Of a stretch of DNA of 64,000 bases, positions 20,202 to 28,308 are shown one piece after another. The notes under the pieces are model-generated. The model saw only the letters and a list, made by a program, of their open reading frames with translations, had not been told where the DNA came from and searched no databases. Origin of the DNA: CADEFQ01 sp050249415 (lineage in GTDB: Bacteria; Pseudomonadota; Gammaproteobacteria; Steroidobacterales; Steroidobacteraceae); contig JBFWQO010000014.1 in assembly GCA_050249415.1 (NCBI GenBank), positions 1 through 64,000 on the forward strand, given 5' to 3'. The stretch's first letter is position 1; every line of letters begins with the position of its first letter. The translations under genes were made by a program, and so were the position numbers.

Positions 20202-21419
20202 ATGAACAAGAAGTTCTCTATTGCCTGTTGCACCGCAGCCCTGTTGCTCGCGGCCCTGCCGGCGACCGCGGGCCCGCCCGCGGGCAGCTGGTACATCGCC
20301 CCCGAGGCGATCTATCTCTGGACCGATCGCGATCGTCTGTCCGACGACGACTTCGGCGGCGCGTTCGCATTCGGCCGCTCGTTCGACAAGTGGGATGTCG
20401 AGTTGCAGTACAACTACGTGAGCCCCGACACGCTCGGCGGCGGCACGGTCGACTTCCACAACGTGTTCGTGAACGCGCACCGCGTGTTCTACCGCGATGC
20501 GCGCATCTCGCCGTTCCTCAAGCTCGGTGTCGGCCGCGTCGATCCCCAGTACGGCATGAGCTCGCCGCTCGCCGGAGAGGACCTGACGAACTGGGCCCTG
20601 GCCTACGGCGCGGGCATCCTCGCGAACCTGTCGCGCAACGACTCGCGCGGCACCTCGCTCGCGCTGCGCGGCGAGATCTACGGCCTCGTCTCCTCGAGCA
20701 CCGAGCCGCCGAACGGCGATCACCTGAGCGACACCATCGCGGGCATCGGACTGCAGTACAACTGGGGTGCGCCGGTCGCCGCGACGCCGGTCGTCGCCGC
20801 TCCTGTCGTCGGCGACGCCGACGGTGATGGCGTCGCCGACAACCTCGACAAGTGCCCGGGCACGCCATCCGGCACGCCGGTCGACGCGAACGGTTGCGAA
20901 CTCGACAGCGATGGCGACGGCGTGGTCGATCGCCTCGACAAGTGCCCCGGCACGCCCGCGGGCGCGAAAGTCGACGCGAACGGCTGTGAGCTCGATGCCG
21001 ACGGCGACGGCGTCGTCGACCGCATCGACCTGTGCCCGGATACGCCGCGCGGCGAGAAGGTCGACGAAGTCGGCTGCTCGTACGAGCTGCGCCTGCGGGT
21101 GTTCTTCGACAACGACTCCGCGACGATCAAGCCGGAGTCGTATCCGGACCTCGATCGCGCAGTCTCGCTGATGCAGCGCAACGATCTCGTTCGCGGCACG
21201 ATCGAAGGCCACACCGACAGCAACGGCAGCGATGCGTACAACCTGCGCCTCTCGCAGCGCCGTGCCGATGCCGTCCGGCAGTACATGATCGACAAGGGCA
21301 TCACGGCGTCGCGACTCGCAGCGGTCGGCGTCGGCGAGAGCCGGCCGCGGGCCGACAACGCAACCCCGGAAGGCCGCGCGGAGAACCGCCGCGTGGTGCT
21401 GATCCGCTCGGATCGATAA
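20202..21419 (+). CDS. OmpA-family outer membrane protein with thrombospondin type 3 repeats
   Basis: The 405-residue protein has a clean signal peptide (residues 1-23) and a beta-barrel domain to about residue 195. A linker then carries three calcium-type repeats of the pattern DxDGDGVxDxxDxCPxTP (about 203-290). A C-terminal OmpA peptidoglycan-binding domain (about 295-405) contains the typical IEGHTDSNGSDAYNLRLSQRRADAVRQYM. It should tether the outer membrane to peptidoglycan and is usually abundant. The gene stands alone, with its own promoter upstream and a strong terminator downstream. Confidence 0.95.
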   Translation: MNKKFSIACCTAALLLAALPATAGPPAGSWYIAPEAIYLWTDRDRLSDDDFGGAFAFGRSFDKWDVELQYNYVSPDTLGGGTVDFHNVFVNAHRVFYRDARISPFLKLGVGRVDPQYGMSSPLAGEDLTNWALAYGAGILANLSRNDSRGTSLALRGEIYGLVSSSTEPPNGDHLSDTIAGIGLQYNWGAPVAATPVVAAPVVGDADGDGVADNLDKCPGTPSGTPVDANGCELDSDGDGVVDRLDKCPGTPAGAKVDANGCELDADGDGVVDRIDLCPDTPRGEKVDEVGCSYELRLRVFFDNDSATIKPESYPDLDRAVSLMQRNDLVRGTIEGHTDSNGSDAYNLRLSQRRADAVRQYMIDKGITASRLAAVGVGESRPRADNATPEGRAENRRVVLIRSDR

Positions 21420-21440
21420 GGCGAGCGATTGTTGCGATGA

Positions 21441-21473
21441 AGGCCCGGTGCCGCGAGGCGCCGGGCCTTTTTT
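21441..21473 (+). terminator. Rho-independent terminator of the OmpA-family gene
   Basis: A GC-rich stem (GGCCCGGTGCC / GGCGCCGGGCC, with one G-T pair) and a four-base loop are followed by a run of Ts. It lies 22 bp after the stop at 21419 and should isolate the porin gene from the hydroxylase gene that follows. Confidence 0.9.
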
Positions 21474-21499
21474 GTGCGCGCCGGCCGCGTCAGAGTGTT

Positions 21500-22105
21500 G
21501 TGGTGCTCGACCTGCCCGGCCAGCCGTTCATCGACAAGTCGCTGCTGATCGGCGGCTGCGCCAGGCTGCCGCTCACCGTCGATGCGAGGCGCCTCGCGGC
21601 AGAAGTCGCAGCGCTGGCACCTTCGATGTGGGGATCGCGCGGAGGGCGCGGCAGCGTGCACGACACAGCCGAGGCCATCTTCCTGCGCGGACACGCACCG
21701 TCCGAGGGCGAGCTGCCGATCGAGGATCGCGCGGCGCTCGCACAATTGCCCTACGCGCGCGCTATCGTCCATACATTGATCCCCGCACCCGCGCTGCGCT
21801 GCCTGCTCGCGCGCCTGCCGGGCGGGGCGGTGATCGCGCCGCACATCGACCGGGCGCCCTATTTCGCGAAGTCGCTGCGCCTGCACGTCCCGGTCGAAAC
21901 GCACGACCGGGCGTGGATGATCGCCGGCGAACGGCGCTACCGGATGGCTGTCGGCGAGGTCTGGGCGCTCGACAACAGTGCGCCGCATGCCGTCGAGAAC
22001 CACGACCCGCACCGGGCACGCACCCACCTGATCTGCGATTTCCTGCCGACGGCGGCGCTCGTCGCGCTGCTCGCGCGCGCCGAGCGGACGATTAGTGAGT
22101 CATGA
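21500..22105 (+). CDS. Aspartyl/asparaginyl beta-hydroxylase-family 2OG oxygenase (HxD type)
   Basis: The roughly 201-residue protein is a single cupin oxygenase domain. The iron-binding motif is PHID near residues 113-116, followed by LRLHVPVET, GEVWALDNSAPHAVEN with the distal His, and RTHLICDF. It shares this layout with the N-terminal half of the fusion protein at 22776-24581. The start is uncertain: GTG at 21500 or 21503 are the best options, and neither has a clear ribosome-binding site. The stop overlaps the next ATG (ATGA), coupling it to the sulfotransferase-like gene. The substrate is unknown. Confidence 0.8.
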   Translation: MVLDLPGQPFIDKSLLIGGCARLPLTVDARRLAAEVAALAPSMWGSRGGRGSVHDTAEAIFLRGHAPSEGELPIEDRAALAQLPYARAIVHTLIPAPALRCLLARLPGGAVIAPHIDRAPYFAKSLRLHVPVETHDRAWMIAGERRYRMAVGEVWALDNSAPHAVENHDPHRARTHLICDFLPTAALVALLARAERTISES

Positions 22106-22893
22106 TCGTCACGCCGCGTTTCGTGTTCCTCCACCTGCACAAGTCGGGCGGCACGTTCGTGAACGAGGCGTTGCTCCGGCACGAGCCGGGCGCGTACCTC
22201 GCGGGCTATCATTGGCCGCGCGCGCGGATCCCTGCCGCGAGCGTGCACCTGCCCGTCTTCGGTCTCGTGCGTAACCCCTTCGATTACTACCTGTCGTGGG
22301 ATGCGTTCCAGCGCGCGCGGCCCACACCGAACGCGCTTCACGGTGTGTTGAGCGAAGGCGGTACGCTCGGCTTCGCCGCGACGCTGCGCCGCATGTTGTC
22401 CCTCGGCTGCGACGATGCGCTCCTCGAGCACGTGTGCGCCTCGTTGCCGCGCGACTATGCGAACCACGGCCTCAACCTGCCCGGGCCGGTGCTCCGCGCG
22501 ATTCGCGGCACGGGGCTCGGCTTCTATTCCTTCCTCTTTCGCCATCTGTACGGCGACCGCCGCGACGTGCATATCGCGCGCATGGAGCGGATGCGTGTCG
22601 AGCTGCCCGCGCACATGACCGCCGCAGGCGTCCCGGCGGGCGGAGCATTGCTCGCATTCCTCGGGAGCGCGCCGCCGCGCAATGCATCGGCCCACCCACC
22701 GGCCGCCGGCGCATATGACGCCGCGCTGCGCGCGCTCGTCGCCGACCGTGATCGCGTGCCGCTCGAGCGCTTCGGCTACGCGGCAGCGAGCGAAGCCAGC
22801 CGTTCCCAGGTTGGCGTGATGCGCGGCAGCACCGACAGCACGTCCTGCTCGCGGCGCCGCCACTTGTCGGGAGCCGGCGCGGAATGCGTGTAG
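22102..22893 (+). CDS. Sulfotransferase-like P-loop protein
   Basis: The 263-residue protein begins with a PAPS-type phosphate loop, FVFLHLHKSGGTFVNEALL (about 7-25). The second binding segment, VFGLVRNPFDYYLSWDAF, follows near residue 55; this arrangement is typical of cytosolic or Golgi-type sulfotransferases. No TPR region is present. It is coupled to the hydroxylase upstream, so hydroxylation and sulfation of one substrate is an attractive inference. The last 39 codons overlap the convergent fusion gene (118 bp) and read as a low-complexity Ser/Arg tail, so the native C-terminus may have been replaced by read-through. Confidence 0.75.
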   Translation: MIVTPRFVFLHLHKSGGTFVNEALLRHEPGAYLAGYHWPRARIPAASVHLPVFGLVRNPFDYYLSWDAFQRARPTPNALHGVLSEGGTLGFAATLRRMLSLGCDDALLEHVCASLPRDYANHGLNLPGPVLRAIRGTGLGFYSFLFRHLYGDRRDVHIARMERMRVELPAHMTAAGVPAGGALLAFLGSAPPRNASAHPPAAGAYDAALRALVADRDRVPLERFGYAAASEASRSQVGVMRGSTDSTSCSRRRHLSGAGAECV

Positions 22894-24581
22894 CGTGACA
22901 GCGGCAGCGCGCCGCGCACGCGCAGCTCGAGCGCGGCATCGAGTTCGATACCGGTGAACGCGCAAAGCCGCTCGACCGTACGCCGCGGATCGGCGACGAG
23001 ATCCTCGTATCGCACGCTGGTCCAGCGTGCGCGCGGCAGCTCCCCGAGGTCGTCGAGCGCGATCCGGTTCGCGCTGTCCCACTGGAACGCGGCGATATCG
23101 GGGAGCGGTTGCCCCTGCATCGCACGCCACCGCGGCGGCAACAACAGCGACCACGGCCGGTCGAAGCCCTCGAGGCGTTCATAGGTTCGCCAGGCGCCGG
23201 CGTCCCACGCGTCCATGATGCTCGCGAGGTTGCCCCGCGGATCACGCCACAGGAACACGAACAGCGCGTCGGGGAACACGCGATCGAGAAACGGTATGCG
23301 CAGCACGTTCTTTGGTGTCTTCTCGAGGAAGCGCAGCGGCGCGTCGGCGCCGACCGGCCTGCCCGCCGCATCGACGCGTCGCGCGGCGATGTCGGTCGCG
23401 ATCCGGGCCGCCACGGCCTCACTCGCCTGGCTCGCCGTGAGCCGGTTCGATTCGACCCCGGGGGCGCCCGGCCGCAGCGCCGCCATGCCCTCGATCAGCC
23501 AGTGCGCCTCGCCACCGAGTGTCGCGACGGCCTCGCTCGCCGCGAGGGTCTCGTAGAGCAGCGTACTGCCCGATCGCGGCGCGGCCACGATGAACACGGG
23601 TCGCGTGGGGCGACGGGCGACGCAGCGATCGAGCGTGAGGCAGGGACGCAGTACCCTGCCCTCGAGCACGCGCTGCGCGGCGATCCCGTTCGATGCCATC
23701 ACGAAACCGGCGCCCGCCTCGCGCGCGCCCGCGCGCAAGCCTTCGCGCAGCCGCTCGAAGGCAATCCAGCCGCCCGGGTCGTCGCCATGCAGCGCATAGA
23801 GCTGCCGCCAGTCGCGCGCGAATGCATCGAGCAGCGTGTGGTAGTGCGCGACGCGGCGTCGCGTGTCCGCCGCGGCGTCGGGTGGTACGGCTTCAGGCGC
23901 GGCGAGTTCGGCACGCAGGTCGGCGAGCAGCAGGTCGACCTCGGCGGGGGTCATCACGACCGGCGGCGCGACGCCCTCGGTCAGCGGTTCGAGGTCACGA
24001 CCGGCGTCGTAGTGCACCTCACGAACCGGCGCGCCGGCGCGACCGCTCGCGCGCACGAACTGCCAGAACGCCGCACTGCCGGACGTATCGGCAACGAGGT
24101 GGACGCGCGCCTCGCGACTCGCATTCTCCACGTGATGGAGCCGCCAGTTGTCGAAGATCCACGCCTCGCCCGCGGCCATGTGCACCGATTCGCCGCCGCA
24201 GTGAAACCGCACGAGCGGCTGCGTGACGACCGGGATGTGCACGCGCACGCGGTTGAACCAGTGGTGATTGATATCGGCGTGCTCGGGTACGGTGGCCCCC
24301 GGCGCGAGCCGCAGCAGGCGCGAGCGGCTCCATACGACGCCGAAGCTCGCGAGCACCTGACGCACGTAGGGCAGGCGCGCGAGACGCGGGGTCGGCCGCA
24401 TCGGGCCGTTCGTCAGGTCGTTTTCGCCGCCGTCGACCGAGATGAGCCGCAGCGCGCTGTTGCCGGCATGCCCCTCGGGATGCACGGCCCAGGCCTCGGC
24501 CGGCAACGCCGCGATTTCCTGCCGGAGGCGCGCCGCATCGAAACGCACGGCCAGCCGCCTGAAGGGTTGCGCGAGTCGCAT
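22776..24581 (-). CDS. Aspartyl/asparaginyl beta-hydroxylase / sulfotransferase fusion
   Basis: This 601-residue protein joins two enzymes found separately elsewhere in the cluster. Residues 1-190 are an oxygenase domain with PEHADINHHWF near 100, VRVHIPVVTQPL, GEAWIFDNWRLHHVEN and ARVHLVAD. Residues 320-600 are a sulfotransferase with FIVAAPRSGSTLLYETL near 327, FLEKTPKNVLRIPFLDRVFPD, FVFLWRDPRGNLASIM and VRYEDLVADP. The ATG at 24581 is chosen because the 27 residues upstream look non-coding. It lies 16 bp after the TPR-hydroxylase gene on the same strand. The fusion is direct evidence that hydroxylation and sulfation belong to one process. Confidence 0.88.
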   Translation of the reverse strand: MRLAQPFRRLAVRFDAARLRQEIAALPAEAWAVHPEGHAGNSALRLISVDGGENDLTNGPMRPTPRLARLPYVRQVLASFGVVWSRSRLLRLAPGATVPEHADINHHWFNRVRVHIPVVTQPLVRFHCGGESVHMAAGEAWIFDNWRLHHVENASREARVHLVADTSGSAAFWQFVRASGRAGAPVREVHYDAGRDLEPLTEGVAPPVVMTPAEVDLLLADLRAELAAPEAVPPDAAADTRRRVAHYHTLLDAFARDWRQLYALHGDDPGGWIAFERLREGLRAGAREAGAGFVMASNGIAAQRVLEGRVLRPCLTLDRCVARRPTRPVFIVAAPRSGSTLLYETLAASEAVATLGGEAHWLIEGMAALRPGAPGVESNRLTASQASEAVAARIATDIAARRVDAAGRPVGADAPLRFLEKTPKNVLRIPFLDRVFPDALFVFLWRDPRGNLASIMDAWDAGAWRTYERLEGFDRPWSLLLPPRWRAMQGQPLPDIAAFQWDSANRIALDDLGELPRARWTSVRYEDLVADPRRTVERLCAFTGIELDAALELRVRGALPLSRYTHSAPAPDKWRRREQDVLSVLPRITPTWERLASLAAA

Positions 24582-24597
24582 GCGTCCGCCCGCTCCC

Positions 24598-25911
24598 TCA
24601 GGCCGCGTCCACGGCCGCGCGGAACTCGCCGATCGCGGGCACCAGGGCGCCGATCGCATCACGTTCGGCCGCGGTGAGATGCGGGTTCCAGATATCGAAA
24701 ATCAGCACGACCCGTGCTGCGCTGCTGCGATTCCATGCTTCGTGTTCGAACGTGTCGTCGAACACGACGACTTCACCTTCGCGCCACGCATGCAGCACGG
24801 CGCCGACACGCAGCGCGCAGTCGTGCGGCACGATCAACGGCAGGTGGCCCACGAGGCGCGTATTCGTGACGCCACGATGCGGCAGCAGGTGCGTACCGGG
24901 CGCAAACACCGAGAACAGCACCTCGGGGCCGTGGCCCGGCACGCGCGACAACGGCAGTGCATCGACGGCCCGCGACGTGGCCGGGCAGCGCCGGCAGGTC
25001 TCCCCGCGCCGCTCACCATGGCGGTAGAAGTAGAATCCATGCCACGAGGGCGCGCCGTGCGTGCCCCGAAGATGCGCCCGCTCGAGCGTCTCATCGCCGA
25101 AGACGCGCTCGCTCTCCGCGCTGCTGCCGAGCAGCGCCCCGAGTTCCGCGCGAATCGCGGGTGTGGCGGCCTCGAGGCCGGCGACCCATTCGAATGACGT
25201 GCGCTCGAACACCGGCACGGCTGGCAGGTCGGGCAGCCAGAGGAAGCCCGGCTGCTGGGCGGCATCCGGCGCCGCCCCGCTCTCCTCGCCGAGCCAGATA
25301 CGCAGCGCACGTTCGACGCGCGCGAGCGCCAGGTGGCCGTGGCGCGCAGCGAGCGGCTCGAGGACCCGGGCGAGCATCGCCCGTCGCCCTGCACGCACTC
25401 GCGCGACCGCATGTCCGACGAGGGGACGCAAGCCGGACGGGGTAGCGTCCGCATCGACCCAGCGGCCCATGGCCTGCGCATCGCGCAGTGCACGCGCCCA
25501 TTGCCACAACGCCCGGTCCCGTTGCCCCGCGCGTTCGAGCGCCGCGCCATAGTTCAGCCGGGCCAGGTGGAAGTCCGGCGCGTGCCGCAGGGTCGTGTCG
25601 TACCACGCGAGCGCCGCGATCCCGTTGCCGGCCATTTCGTGCGCGCGCGCAAGGTGGTAGCGGCCGATCGTATCGGCCGGATCGAGCCGGGCGACGCGCG
25701 TGAGCTTCGCGACCGCGCGAACGGCATCGCCACGGCGCAGCGCCGCGATCGCGACGACCTTGAGCGCGTCGAGATCGTCCGGGTCATCCTCGAGTCGGCG
25801 CAGGCAGGCGCGCTCGGCCTCGAGTACCTGCCCGCCCCGAAAGAGCCGCAGCGCCTCGCCACGCGCACCGACCCGCGCCTCGTCGCGCGCCTCGTCGCTT
25901 TGCGAACTCAT
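24598..25911 (-). CDS. TPR-containing aspartyl/asparaginyl beta-hydroxylase
   Basis: The 437-residue protein has TPR-like helical repeats over about residues 15-160. A catalytic domain follows, with PHRGVTNTRLVGHLPLIVP near 343 and WREGEVVVFDDTFEHEAWN near 375-393. The first iron motif is HxG, with no acidic ligand, as in animal aspartate beta-hydroxylase; the distal His is in FEHEAWN. The substrate is probably a protein or peptide held by the TPRs, which is inferred. It is divergent from the 2OG-Fe(II) oxygenase at 25944 with 32 bp between starts, and is co-oriented with the fusion gene. Confidence 0.9.
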   Translation of the reverse strand: MSSQSDEARDEARVGARGEALRLFRGGQVLEAERACLRRLEDDPDDLDALKVVAIAALRRGDAVRAVAKLTRVARLDPADTIGRYHLARAHEMAGNGIAALAWYDTTLRHAPDFHLARLNYGAALERAGQRDRALWQWARALRDAQAMGRWVDADATPSGLRPLVGHAVARVRAGRRAMLARVLEPLAARHGHLALARVERALRIWLGEESGAAPDAAQQPGFLWLPDLPAVPVFERTSFEWVAGLEAATPAIRAELGALLGSSAESERVFGDETLERAHLRGTHGAPSWHGFYFYRHGERRGETCRRCPATSRAVDALPLSRVPGHGPEVLFSVFAPGTHLLPHRGVTNTRLVGHLPLIVPHDCALRVGAVLHAWREGEVVVFDDTFEHEAWNRSSAARVVLIFDIWNPHLTAAERDAIGALVPAIGEFRAAVDAA

Positions 25912-25943
25912 GAGCCGCCCCCCGTGCTAGCGTCGACGGCGCG

Positions 25944-26543
25944 ATGGACCTGCGGGACCTGCGCCACTACGTGCGCGTCTATGACGATTGCCTCGATGCG
26001 GCCCTCTGTGCGCGGATGCTCGCATCGTTCGCGCAGCTCTCGCGCTTTCACCAGGTGAACGGCGCCGGGGTGCGGCGCGGGCTCGAGGAGTCGGCCTGGA
26101 TCGAACTCAACGTGACGCGCCTCGCCGACACCGCGTTCCTCGCATCCTTCCAGCGCACGATCGATGCGGCGCTCGTGCGCTACAACGCCGACCTCGGACT
26201 CGCGATCGACGTGCCGGCGGGCGGCGCACGCTCGGACCTCGTCATCAAGCAATATCGGCCGGGCGGCTCGCAGCGGTTCCAGCTGCATTTCGACGCCATC
26301 CATCATGTCGCCAACCGGTACCTCGTGCTGCTGTGGTACCTGAACGATGTCGCCGCGGGTGGCGAGACACGCTTCCCGCAGCTCGGCCTCGCCATCCCGC
26401 CGCGCGCCGGGCGATTGCTGATGTTCCCGCCGTACTGGATGTACCAGCACGAGGGCGCCCCGCCGCTCTCGGGCGACAAGTACATCGTGTCGACGTATCT
26501 CCTTTTCACGGACCCCGGCGCCGGCGATCATGCTGCTTCGTAG
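25944..26543 (+). CDS. 2OG-Fe(II) oxygenase (prolyl 4-hydroxylase-like)
   Basis: The 199-residue protein shows the double-stranded beta-helix motifs of the prolyl hydroxylase superfamily: QLHFDAIHH (HxD near 114-116), LLWYLNDVAAGGETRFPQLGLAIPPRAGRLLMFP and YQHEGAPPLSGDKYIVSTYLLF. The last supplies the second His (about 168) and a Lys that likely binds 2-oxoglutarate. It differs from the beta-hydroxylase type, so a third kind of hydroxylation may occur in this cluster. Its 3' end overlaps that of the convergent TPR-sulfotransferase gene by 16 bp. Confidence 0.88.
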   Translation: MDLRDLRHYVRVYDDCLDAALCARMLASFAQLSRFHQVNGAGVRRGLEESAWIELNVTRLADTAFLASFQRTIDAALVRYNADLGLAIDVPAGGARSDLVIKQYRPGGSQRFQLHFDAIHHVANRYLVLLWYLNDVAAGGETRFPQLGLAIPPRAGRLLMFPPYWMYQHEGAPPLSGDKYIVSTYLLFTDPGAGDHAAS

Positions 26544-28285
26544 CCCCAGCGCCCGAGATACGGTGCCAGCAGCGGCAGCACCGGCGCGAAGTGCTGCGCG
26601 TAGGCGCGCCAGCGGCCGATCGCACGCGTATCGACCGGCTGCACGACGCGTGCATAACTCGGCGTGCTGATCCACGCCTTGCCGCGCGCATGCGCGCCCG
26701 GCGCGAGCAGCGCGTCGCTCCAGCGCAGGCCGAGGAAGGCCGCGATCGCGCGCACCTCGCGCTCGAAATCGCGGACGAGCGCCTCGTAGCGCACTTCGCG
26801 TACGGCCGGCCCGAGGGCCGCCTGCTCGCGATACCAGCCGTCGAAGGCGCGCCGGTACCCGCTTGCGAGGCTCGGCAGGTCGGCGCTCAGCAATGCGAAC
26901 TCGGGCGCCGTGAAGTGCTGCATGTGGCACGAGAGCAGGACATCGCAGGGGTGACGCACGGCGAGCAGGATGCGCGAGTGGGGAAAGAGCCGGCGTATCG
27001 CGGGCAGGCGCAGCAGGTTGAGGGGGTTCTTGTCGACGAGGCGCTGGTCGACGAAGCGCCGGCCCGGTGACAGGCCGGCCTTGCGTTGCGCCCGCTCGAG
27101 ATAGCGGTTGCGTATCGCCGCGAGTTCCGGCGACCCGACCCGCGCGAGGGCCACGGGGTAACCACCGCCCGCCGCCTGGTCGAGTTCCTCGAGCGCGCGC
27201 TGCAGGAAAGGTTGCTCGTCCATCGCGCACAGGTCGGGGTGCGCATCGAGCACCTGCTCGAGCAGAGTCGTGCCGGAGCGCGGGAAGGCGACGATGAAGA
27301 CCGGGCTCGCCTCGGCAGTGGGCGCCCCCTCGTCGGACCACCCTGCAAGGTCGTCGGGCCCGGTCGCATGCGTGGCGAGCGCGAACGTCGGCGCGCCCCG
27401 GACGGCGAGTGCAGGGGCCGCCATGCGCACCTGCGCAACCTGCGAGCGATGCGCCTCCCCGAGCCTCGCCCATGCTTCGTCATGGCGGCCGAGCGCATCG
27501 AGCGAACGCGCCAGCGGAAAGAGCTCGTGGTGGCGGCGGTGCGGCTGCGCATCGAGCGCGAGCGCGTACTCAAAGTGCGCGATCGCGTCCTGGTGACGGC
27601 CCGCACGTTGCGCGAGCCGCCCTTCGGTCGCGGCGAGCCCGGACGCGAGGTCAGGCCCGCTCGCGTGGGCGGGCCCGGGCAGGACCAGGGCCGCCCGCAG
27701 CCGCGCCATCTCCGCTTCCGCCTCGTCCAGCCGGTTGGCCCGTTCGAGCATCTGGACGAGCGCAAGGCGTGCGCCCGGATCCGACGCCCGGCCGGCAGCG
27801 CGCAGCCGCTCGATCACGGCGGCGGCCCCGCCCGATTCACCGGCGCCCTGCAGGCGCTGGCCGATCTCCGCGACTGCGCCGGCCGCGAGCGGCAGGTGCT
27901 GCCAACCGTCGAGCGCAGCGAGCCCCGCGTCCGTGTGCCCGGACTCGAAGCAGGCCTTCGCGTACTGAAGGCGCATCTCGCCATCCTGCGGCGCGAGCGC
28001 GGCGCCTTGCGCGAGCACTGCGCGCGCGGACTCGAAATCGAGCCGGTCGAGGTGTGTGAGCCCCACGTTGAAGCAGAAGTCGGCCGTCACGCCGCCGAGT
28101 GCGTGCGCCCGGGCATACGCGGCGAGCGCCTCATCGTAGCGCCCGAGTGCGCGCAGCGCCGTACCGAAGTTGAGCCAGTGGGCGGGCGCATCCGGCTCGA
28201 GCCGCGTGAGCCGCCGGAACTCGCGCGCGGCAACATCGTGGCGGCCGTGCGCATGCGCCGTGGCACCCCGGAGGGTGAGTGCCAC
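26528..28285 (-). CDS. TPR-containing sulfotransferase
   Basis: The protein has about 585 residues. TPRs occupy roughly 1-290 (for example APAHWLNFGTALRALGRYDEALAAYARA). A sulfotransferase domain follows, with VFIVAFPRSGTTLLEQVL near 327, the acidic DEQPFLQ segment, RLVDKNPLNLLRLPAIRRLFP, ILLAVRHPCDVLLS and VRYEALVRDF. This resembles tyrosylprotein-sulfotransferase-like bacterial proteins that use TPRs to bind a polypeptide. I prefer the GTG at 28285, which has AGGG about eight bases upstream. The alternative GTG at 28339 would overlap the receptor gene by 31 bp. It lies directly downstream of that TonB-dependent receptor. Confidence 0.88.
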   Translation of the reverse strand: MALTLRGATAHAHGRHDVAAREFRRLTRLEPDAPAHWLNFGTALRALGRYDEALAAYARAHALGGVTADFCFNVGLTHLDRLDFESARAVLAQGAALAPQDGEMRLQYAKACFESGHTDAGLAALDGWQHLPLAAGAVAEIGQRLQGAGESGGAAAVIERLRAAGRASDPGARLALVQMLERANRLDEAEAEMARLRAALVLPGPAHASGPDLASGLAATEGRLAQRAGRHQDAIAHFEYALALDAQPHRRHHELFPLARSLDALGRHDEAWARLGEAHRSQVAQVRMAAPALAVRGAPTFALATHATGPDDLAGWSDEGAPTAEASPVFIVAFPRSGTTLLEQVLDAHPDLCAMDEQPFLQRALEELDQAAGGGYPVALARVGSPELAAIRNRYLERAQRKAGLSPGRRFVDQRLVDKNPLNLLRLPAIRRLFPHSRILLAVRHPCDVLLSCHMQHFTAPEFALLSADLPSLASGYRRAFDGWYREQAALGPAVREVRYEALVRDFEREVRAIAAFLGLRWSDALLAPGAHARGKAWISTPSYARVVQPVDTRAIGRWRAYAQHFAPVLPLLAPYLGRWGYEAA

Positions 28286-28308
28286 GGTGCCGCCCTGTGC
28301 CGCGGCGA

